A DNA stretch of 20,220 nt from CAYZBM01 sp964476705. GTDB taxonomy: Bacteria; Pseudomonadota; Alphaproteobacteria; Rickettsiales; UBA6187. This document shows positions 15,387 to 20,220 of the stretch, piece after piece (positions within the stretch are counted from its first letter, which is position 1; every line of letters begins with the position of its first letter). The notes under the pieces were generated by a model. It made no database searches. It saw only the letters and a list, made by a program, of their open reading frames with translations, and had not been told where the DNA came from. Where the stretch lies: the NCBI GenBank assembly GCA_964476705.1, contig CAYZBM010000035.1, positions 1 to 20,220 on the forward strand, in the 5' to 3' direction. Position numbers and translations under genes: made by a program.

Positions 15387-15671
15387 CTAAACAGGAATAG
15401 GTGGTTCATCGATATCTAATTCTTTATGAGCTTCCTCTTCGTTAAAGGCGTAGACACATAATTCTTCAAAAGGAATATGGTTTTTTTTTGATAATTCATA
15501 TAATTTGGTAATACTATCCATAACTTCTTTGCTAATAGTTCCACCACGTACTTTAGAGAGCCATTCTGATTGAAAATGTAAGGGATGATGTTCGGGCTCT
15601 GGGTTGCCTATATAGACAGTAAATGGAGCCTTAACATTACCAAAAATACAAGGAACAGAGAATTTTTTCAT
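15387..15671 (-). CDS. DUF2610 family protein
   Basis: This 94-residue protein matches my memory of the DUF2610 family, small cytoplasmic proteins of unknown function that are widespread in Rickettsiales and some other alphaproteobacteria. Recognisable parts are the N-terminal KKFSVPCIFG, PFTVYIGNPEPEHHPLHFQ, the EWLSKVRGGTISKEVMDSI stretch, LYELSKKN and the EELCVYAF element near residues 70-77, followed by an acidic, Pro-rich tail. No signal peptide or membrane segment is seen. There is no clear ribosome binding site before the ATG. It has its own 110-base upstream spacer and likely a terminator after it, so it is probably a single-gene unit. No function can be given. Its main value here is as a lineage marker. 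Confidence 0.88.
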   Translation of the reverse strand: MKKFSVPCIFGNVKAPFTVYIGNPEPEHHPLHFQSEWLSKVRGGTISKEVMDSITKLYELSKKNHIPFEELCVYAFNEEEAHKELDIDEPPIPV

Positions 15672-15781
15672 ATATTTAAGAATCTACTTTTATAAAATCT
15701 TTATTCATATTTATGTTATAAGAACCTATATGCAATTTACCATGATTGTAATTTGTCTGTAAAGAATAAAATATATTTTAC

Positions 15782-16159
15782 TTACCTTAATGACTTGGTC
15801 TGTGTTTTACTAGCAGCTTTAGTTCTTAAGACTAATTTTTGCCAATAACCTTTACGTTCATTTTCTGGGCCAATATCGGCATTTAAGAAACCCATTTTTT
15901 CAGAAAATATTTTATTGGTCCAATAGCCAATAGGGTCAACTATGCCGACTATTTTATCTTCTTCAAGCTCGAGTTTTCTCTCGTCGTCTTCTTCAGTAGG
16001 TTTTATGTATAATTTTTCTTGTTTTTCTAATTTATAATCTTCTTGCTCGGAAAGAATAGAATCATTTTCATTTTTTATTCTTTTATGCAGAAGATAAAAT
16101 AATAAAAGCAGCAATAATACTATGACTATGAAAGCTAAGATGCTTAATAATATTGACAT
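15782..16159 (-). CDS. Small single-pass membrane protein, unknown function
   Basis: The 125-residue protein starts with a strongly hydrophobic helix (residues 2-24, with six Leu in a row) and a basic HKR stop signal, so it is probably anchored with its C-terminus in the cytoplasm. Residues 30-68 are highly charged and helical. The C-terminal third has two similar elements, DPIGYWTNKIFSEKMG (about 75-90) and KGYWQKLVLRTKA (103-115), followed by a basic end. I believe similar GYW-containing small proteins exist in Rickettsiales, but I cannot name a family. AAAGAG stands about eight bases before the ATG. It follows the modA-like gene by 45 bases on the same strand and may belong to that transcript. 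Confidence 0.8.
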   Translation of the reverse strand: MSILLSILAFIVIVLLLLLLFYLLHKRIKNENDSILSEQEDYKLEKQEKLYIKPTEEDDERKLELEEDKIVGIVDPIGYWTNKIFSEKMGFLNADIGPENERKGYWQKLVLRTKAASKTQTKSLR

Positions 16160-16204
16160 TTTCTGTGCTCTTTCAATAAGCTTTGATTTTAATCTATTTA
16201 TATT

Positions 16205-17065
16205 TTATATGGGAGTAAAACCATATCTTTTAAAGGTTTGTTTTGCAGTTTCTGATTTAAGAAATTCTAAAAAATTCTTTGCAAGTTTAGTATGTTCGCC
16301 AACAACTACTGCGGCTTGATAAATTATGGGGTCTTTATTATTCTCGGGAAATATAGAAATAATATCGACATCCTTATTATTATAAGCATCGCTATAAAAA
16401 ACAATACCAGGATTTTTTCCATAAGTTAAAAGATATATGGTATCTGTCGCACCATTAGCCCGAATAATTTTATTTTCAATATTTTGCCATAATGGAAAAT
16501 TATTTTTTTGCCCTAAATTATTTATAGAATTCTTGCTGTATAAGCCTAAGGAGGTAGTGTCTGGATCACTCATTACTATTAGTGACCTGCGACTGACATT
16601 TTGTAATTGTATAAAACTATTAGCTTTTTTATTTAACTTCTTATTTAAAGGTAGGTCTTTTGGGCTAACTAAGGCTAATTTATTTTTAAATAAATTGCTA
16701 ATAGAAGATATATCTATTAGTCCTTCTTGTTGTAAATTAGTTATAAATTGTTTATGCGAGGATATAAAAATATCAGCATTTTCACCAGCAGTTATTTTGT
16801 CGGCAAGAGTCGCTGAATCATCGTAAGATGAGGTAATTGAGACATTATTTTTGCGAGAATATTCTCTAATAATTTCAGTTAGGGCCTTACTCATGCTGGC
16901 ATCAGCTAGGATGCTTAAATTGTTGGTGCTATCTTTAATTTCTGTGCAGTAAGCAGCTCTTGCTGTTGTTAGTAAAAACAGCAAGATTAGATTGAAAATT
17001 ATATTCAACATTATATTAGGTGAGATAGATAGATTGAAATTTTTAATCTTTGGCATATAATTCAT
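16205..17065 (-). CDS. modA: Molybdate-type periplasmic substrate-binding protein (ModA-like)
   Basis: The 286-residue protein has the ModA layout. There is a signal peptide (about 19-38, with ARA as probable cleavage site). Then LSILADASMSKALTEI (50-65) has Ser57 where E. coli ModA binds molybdate. SSYDDSATLADKI follows with Ser84, then NADIFISSHKQ (96-106), MSDPDTTSLGLYSKNS (165-180) and GIVFYSDAY (220-228), whose Tyr fits the binding-site Tyr. It would deliver molybdate or a similar oxyanion to an ABC transporter, yet no modB or modC is in the window. It overlaps the hisI end by 23 bases from ATG 17065; ATG at 17056 or 17011 are other options, the last starting right at the signal peptide. 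The DDS in place of the usual GSS near Ser84 makes the ligand less certain. Confidence 0.82.
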   Translation of the reverse strand: MNYMPKIKNFNLSISPNIMLNIIFNLILLFLLTTARAAYCTEIKDSTNNLSILADASMSKALTEIIREYSRKNNVSITSSYDDSATLADKITAGENADIFISSHKQFITNLQQEGLIDISSISNLFKNKLALVSPKDLPLNKKLNKKANSFIQLQNVSRRSLIVMSDPDTTSLGLYSKNSINNLGQKNNFPLWQNIENKIIRANGATDTIYLLTYGKNPGIVFYSDAYNNKDVDIISIFPENNKDPIIYQAAVVVGEHTKLAKNFLEFLKSETAKQTFKRYGFTPI

Positions 17066-17429
17066 TAGGATCTATTTTTACCTCTTGATTAATTATTATA
17101 TTATTTTCTTTAACCGTTTTGAAAAAGCAGGATTCACGACCGGTATGACACGCTACTCCAGTTTGTTTTATAATGGCTAATAAACAATCATCATCACAAT
17201 CTATTCTTAACTCTAATAATTTTTGAATCTGACCTGATTCTTCCCCTTTACGCCAAAGTTTTTTTCGTGAACGCGAAAAATAATGTAGATATTTAGTTTC
17301 TAAGGTTAAATTAACTGACTCTTTATTCATCCAGGCAAACATCAAGATATTTTTATCTTGATCTTGAACAATTACTGGAATTAAACCATCTTGGTTAAAT
17401 CTTAGATTTTTTATAATTTCTGTATACAT
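17043..17429 (-). CDS. hisI: Phosphoribosyl-AMP cyclohydrolase
   Basis: HisI opens the purine ring of phosphoribosyl-AMP, the third step of histidine synthesis, and acts in the cytoplasm. The 128 residues match the single-domain form without the HisE part. The signature RIDCDDDCLLAIIKQTG (75-91) and VACHTGRESCFF (92-103) contains the expected metal ligands Cys78, Cys94 and Cys101 plus the Asp cluster; YFSRSRKKLWRKGEESGQ (50-67) is the substrate-binding stretch. It lies 13 bases after the metC-like gene and overlaps the modA-like gene, so it sits in the middle of a three-gene unit. No other his genes are present; hisI apart from the main his cluster is common in alphaproteobacteria. No Shine-Dalgarno is visible. 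Confidence 0.94.
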   Translation of the reverse strand: MYTEIIKNLRFNQDGLIPVIVQDQDKNILMFAWMNKESVNLTLETKYLHYFSRSRKKLWRKGEESGQIQKLLELRIDCDDDCLLAIIKQTGVACHTGRESCFFKTVKENNIIINQEVKIDPNELYAKD

Positions 17430-17442
17430 ATAATTATTTTAA

Positions 17443-18666
17443 TTATTTATTTTTAGGTTTTTTAATATTAGTAGCATTTTTTAAACGTTTAAAGCCATTT
17501 TCGAGATCTTTTATAATATCTTCGCTGTTTTCGAGGCCAATATATAAACGGACGCATAGACCTTTTTTAGTCCATTTTGTAGCAGTTCTAATTGGCTTAG
17601 GATCAAAAACCATAACTAAACTTTCAAATCCACCCCAAGAAGCGCCAATCCTGAATATATCGTAATTGTTAATCATGTTGCATAATTGATCAAAATTATA
17701 TTCTTCATTCAAAATAAAAGATAATAAACCAGTAGCGCCACTAAAATCACGTTTGAATATTTTATAATCAGGATGGGATTTAAGATTTGGGTATAAAACT
17801 GCACTGACTTCTTTACGTTTCTCAAGCCAATTGGCAACTAAATTGGCACTTTCTTCATGGCGTTTTAGTCTAGTTGCCATGGTTCTTAGGCCTCTTAAAG
17901 CTAAATAACAATCATCGGGACTAGTTGCAGAGCCTAAATTATGATGCATTGCTGATATTTTATCATAAGCCTCGCCACTTGCAGATACCGTTCCTAAAAG
18001 TAGATCGGAATGGCCACCAATATACTTAGTTGCAGCTTGTATGGATACATCTGCACCTAGGTCAATTGGTCTTAAATAAAGTCCGGTAGCCCAAGAATTA
18101 TCGACTATAGTGATAATATTTTTAAGTTTAGCTACTTTACAAATAGCCGGAATATCTTGAAGCTCAAAAGTTAATGAGCCAGGAGATTCCATAAAAATTA
18201 CTTTGGTATTTTTTTTGATTAATTTCTGGATGTCTTTACCAATTCTTGGGTCGTAATAAGTAGTTTCAATATTCAAGTTTTTTAATACATTGTTACAAAA
18301 TCTACGAGTTGGTCCGTAAACTGAATCCACCATTAGCAAATGATCTCCTGCTTTAAGTAAAGCCAATAAGCTGTTGGTTATAGCGGCGAGCCCTGATGGT
18401 GAAATTAAAGCATATTTAGCATTCTCAAGTTCAGCTACGGCTCTTTGTAAAGCGTGAGTGGTTGGAGTTCCAGACGTGCCATATGAAAAATCTCTACTTC
18501 TTATACCTTCAGAAGTTTTATAAAAAGCCTCACCTTTACTGGCTTTGTTATAATCTTCTATAGTAGGAAATATTATAGTTGAAGATCTATAAATTGGTAC
18601 ATTTACACAACCATATTGAGTTTCGTCGATAGTTCCACTTCTGGTAATTAAGGTATCTTTTTTCAT
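17443..18666 (-). CDS. metC: Cystathionine beta-lyase (PLP, Cys/Met metabolism family)
   Basis: This PLP enzyme most likely cleaves cystathionine to homocysteine, pyruvate and ammonia. The 407 residues fit the family. Visible motifs are RDFSYGTSGTPTTHAL (58-73) with the phosphate-contacting Tyr62, SPSGLAAI (89-96), FMESPGS (158-164), VDNSWATG with Asp189 (pyridine nitrogen), AATKYIGGHSD with the PLP Lys214, and CVRLYIGLE (371-379). The SWGGFESL element (343-350) is typical of bacterial cystathionine beta-lyases rather than gamma-lyases or synthases. A methionine gamma-lyase or O-acetylhomoserine enzyme is a less likely alternative. It is the first gene of a leftward unit with hisI and modA, and is divergent from ahcY; both enzymes release homocysteine. 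Ribosome binding site is weak. Confidence 0.88.
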   Translation of the reverse strand: MKKDTLITRSGTIDETQYGCVNVPIYRSSTIIFPTIEDYNKASKGEAFYKTSEGIRSRDFSYGTSGTPTTHALQRAVAELENAKYALISPSGLAAITNSLLALLKAGDHLLMVDSVYGPTRRFCNNVLKNLNIETTYYDPRIGKDIQKLIKKNTKVIFMESPGSLTFELQDIPAICKVAKLKNIITIVDNSWATGLYLRPIDLGADVSIQAATKYIGGHSDLLLGTVSASGEAYDKISAMHHNLGSATSPDDCYLALRGLRTMATRLKRHEESANLVANWLEKRKEVSAVLYPNLKSHPDYKIFKRDFSGATGLLSFILNEEYNFDQLCNMINNYDIFRIGASWGGFESLVMVFDPKPIRTATKWTKKGLCVRLYIGLENSEDIIKDLENGFKRLKNATNIKKPKNK

Positions 18667-18753
18667 TCTTAATCTTTAAACCCCATCTTGTTATTTTAAT
18701 ATTTTATTATATTTAACTTTTGGCCTTTTTATGGTCTAATTAACATGATTTGC

Positions 18754-18782
18754 TTGACAATAGCAAGGATAGCCTTGATATT
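18754..18782 (+). promoter_or_regulatory. Putative ahcY promoter with inverted repeat in the spacer
   Basis: A perfect TTGACA (18754-18759) is followed after 17 bases by GATATT (18777-18782, four of six matches). The start would be near 18789, giving a leader of about 78 bases. The spacer contains CAAGG-ATAG-CCTTG, a 5-bp inverted repeat between the -35 and -10 boxes, a typical place for a repressor site. I see none of the known SAM or SAH riboswitch signatures in the leader. Confidence 0.5.
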
Positions 18783-18866
18783 TCAGCCAGGATATTAGCC
18801 TTTATTATCTTTAAGTTACATTATATTACGAAAAATTTGTTAAAACTATATAAGAATGAGAAAAGA

Positions 18867-20165
18867 ATGAGTAATTTGCCCTTCACCGATTTTAAAGTTG
18901 CTAATATTAACCTAGCGGAATATGGCCGGAAAGAGATTAGTTTAGCTGAATCTGAGATGCCTGGGCTTATGGCCTTACGTAAAGAATATGCAAATAATAA
19001 ACCATTAAAGGGTGCTAAAATAGCTGGATGTTTGCATATGACAGTACAAACTGCAGTTCTAATTGAAACCTTGATAGATCTTGGCGCTACAGTTAGATGG
19101 AGTTCTTGTAATATTTTCTCAACTCAAGATGAAGCCGCGGCTGCAATAGCGGCAGCGGGCATTCCGGTTTTTGCTTGGAAGGGTGAAACAGATAGCGAAT
19201 ATGAATGGTGTATCGAACAAACCTTAAGAAGTAAAGATGGTTGGACGCCAAATATGTTGCTTGATGATGGTGGAGATTTAACTGCTATTGTTCATGCTAA
19301 ACATCCTGATATTTTAGCAGGAATTAAAGGTGTATCTGAAGAAACTACCACTGGAGTTCATCGACTTTATGAGATGGAAAAAAAAGGCCAATTAAAAGTT
19401 CCAGCAATTAATGTTAATGATTCAGTTACAAAATCTAAATTTGATAATTTATATGGTTGTCGGGAAAGTTTGCCAGATGGTATAAAAAGAGCTACCGATA
19501 TAATGATTGCGGGTAAAGTTGCTGTAATTGCCGGCTTTGGTGATGTTGGTAAAGGTTGCGCTTCGGCTCTAAAAGATCAAGGGGCTAGAGTTTTAGTTAC
19601 CGAAATTGATCCAATATGTGCTTTGCAAGCGGCGATGGAAGGCTATCAAGTAGTTACTATGGAGACTGCTGCAAGTTTAGGAGATATATTTGTAACTGCA
19701 ACTGGAAATGTAGGAATTATTACTTTAGATCATATGCGCGGGATGAAAGATCGAGCGATAGTTTGTAATATTGGTCATTTTGATAATGAGATTGATGTTG
19801 CGGCTCTAGCTAATCTTAAATGGACTGAAATTAAGCCGCAAGTTGATGAAATAACTTTCCCTGATGGCCATAGAATAATTTTGCTCGCTAAAGGTAGGTT
19901 GGTTAATTTGGGTTGTGCAACTGGTCACCCCTCTTTTGTTATGAGTACATCTTTTACCAATCAAGTTATGGCGCAAATTGAATTATGGAATAGTAATAAT
20001 TATCAAAATAAAGTTTATATTTTGGCCAAAAAATTAGATGAAAAAGTAGCTAGGCTCCATTTAGATAAATTAGGAGTAAAGTTAACTCAATTAACTAAAG
20101 AGCAGGCTGATTATATTGCGGTTGATATTGATGGTCCGTATAAGCCTGATGCTTATAGATATTAA
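18867..20165 (+). CDS. ahcY: Adenosylhomocysteinase (SAH hydrolase)
   Basis: This cytoplasmic enzyme splits S-adenosylhomocysteine into adenosine and homocysteine, relieving product inhibition of SAM-dependent methyltransferases. The 432 residues contain the catalytic set aligned with mammalian enzymes: His57 (CLHMTVQTAVL), Asp134 (LDDGGD), Glu159, Lys189 and Asp193. The NAD-binding loop is GFGDVGKG (223-230). VTATGNVGII, IVCNIGHFDNEID and NLGCATGHPSFVMS follow, and the conserved C-terminus KPDAYRY provides Lys and Tyr that reach into the partner subunit. I chose ATG 18867; the frame is open to a TTG at 18750, but that part overlaps the promoter and does not resemble the family. Divergent to the metC-like gene, it feeds the same homocysteine pool. 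A strong terminator follows. Confidence 0.97.
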   Translation: MSNLPFTDFKVANINLAEYGRKEISLAESEMPGLMALRKEYANNKPLKGAKIAGCLHMTVQTAVLIETLIDLGATVRWSSCNIFSTQDEAAAAIAAAGIPVFAWKGETDSEYEWCIEQTLRSKDGWTPNMLLDDGGDLTAIVHAKHPDILAGIKGVSEETTTGVHRLYEMEKKGQLKVPAINVNDSVTKSKFDNLYGCRESLPDGIKRATDIMIAGKVAVIAGFGDVGKGCASALKDQGARVLVTEIDPICALQAAMEGYQVVTMETAASLGDIFVTATGNVGIITLDHMRGMKDRAIVCNIGHFDNEIDVAALANLKWTEIKPQVDEITFPDGHRIILLAKGRLVNLGCATGHPSFVMSTSFTNQVMAQIELWNSNNYQNKVYILAKKLDEKVARLHLDKLGVKLTQLTKEQADYIAVDIDGPYKPDAYRY

Positions 20166-20185
20166 TAATTAAATAGTCGGTTGTG

Positions 20186-20217
20186 AAAAAGTGTTTTTTT
20201 ATAAAAAACACTTTTTT
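20186..20217 (+). terminator. Rho-independent terminator of ahcY
   Basis: AAAAAGTGTTTTTT (20186-20199) pairs perfectly with AAAAAACACTTTTT (20203-20216), a 14-bp stem with a TAT loop, running into more T residues at the window end. It starts 20 bases after the ahcY stop. The A tract before and T tract after the stem make it usable from both sides. Confidence 0.8.
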
Positions 20218-20220
20218 CTT

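Noticed and set aside
15767..15780. TAAAATATATTTTA palindrome just after the small membrane protein gene
   Set aside because: A pure A/T palindrome in an AT-rich spacer is expected by chance and has no T run typical of a terminator.
16437..16826. Open frame of 129 codons on the plus strand opposite the modA-like gene
   Set aside because: It lies fully antisense to a gene with clear family motifs and has no recognisable motif or ribosome binding site.
18750..18866. 39-codon N-terminal extension of AhcY from a TTG
   Set aside because: It contains the -35 and -10 boxes and does not resemble the N-terminus of the family.
18783..18866. SAM or SAH riboswitch in the ahcY leader
   Set aside because: The leader is AT-rich and short, and I see none of the G+C-rich conserved cores or pseudoknot pairings of these riboswitches.
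1..20220. CRISPR array, insertion sequence, prophage or integrase
   Set aside because: I found no regularly spaced direct repeats, no transposase or integrase motifs, and no terminal inverted repeats of insertion-sequence size.

Overview
The window is AT-rich (roughly one third G+C by eye), densely coded and typical in style of an alphaproteobacterium of the Rickettsiales or a related host-associated lineage. The best lineage clues are a 94-residue protein that I recognise as the DUF2610 family common in Rickettsiales, an alphaproteobacterial type of chorismate mutase with a degenerate C-terminal domain, an AT-biased codon style, and many short hairpins between genes. Unlike classic Rickettsia, it carries tryptophan-, folate-, histidine- and methionine-related enzymes, so the organism looks less metabolically reduced. 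This could fit an amino-acid-synthesising or partly extracellular member of the order, but that is inference.

Layout. 1-634: an unrecognised plus-strand gene whose stop overlaps the trpE stop. 631-3542: a leftward chorismate branch-point operon, chorismate mutase - trpG - trpE, with a plausible promoter at 3564-3593. 3699-5015: pabB (aminodeoxychorismate synthase I), probably sharing the TrpG amidotransferase. 5148-6440: an unrecognised 430-residue protein with pentapeptide-like repeats, an Ala-rich hydrophobic segment and a long disordered, more G+C-rich, Lys/Gly-tailed C-terminus; it is a candidate secreted effector. 6441-6846: a 331-base spacer ending in a chain of three palindromes, then tRNA-Gly(GCC). 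6981-9074: dsbD, divergent from purA (9269-10558), with a 10-bp direct repeat between them.

10702-15199: two overlapping leftward genes encoding type IV pilin-like proteins. The first (383 residues) and second (about 1124 residues) share a pilin core (LPCPA, DxWxRxFTY, VLSxGxNG). The second adds three tandem jellyroll, LamG-like domains, each ending in a YLxxKWxI signature. This looks like a minor-pilin pair carrying a large tip adhesin and is the most interesting part of the window. No pilus motor, secretin or prepilin peptidase is present here.

15387-16159: DUF2610 protein and a small single-pass membrane protein. 16205-18666: a leftward group metC-like, hisI and a modA-like periplasmic binding protein (without its permease or ATPase). 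18867-20165: ahcY, divergent from metC, with a strong TTGACA promoter and a terminator at the window end. MetC and AhcY both produce homocysteine, so this divergent pair is a functional unit of the methionine/SAM cycle.
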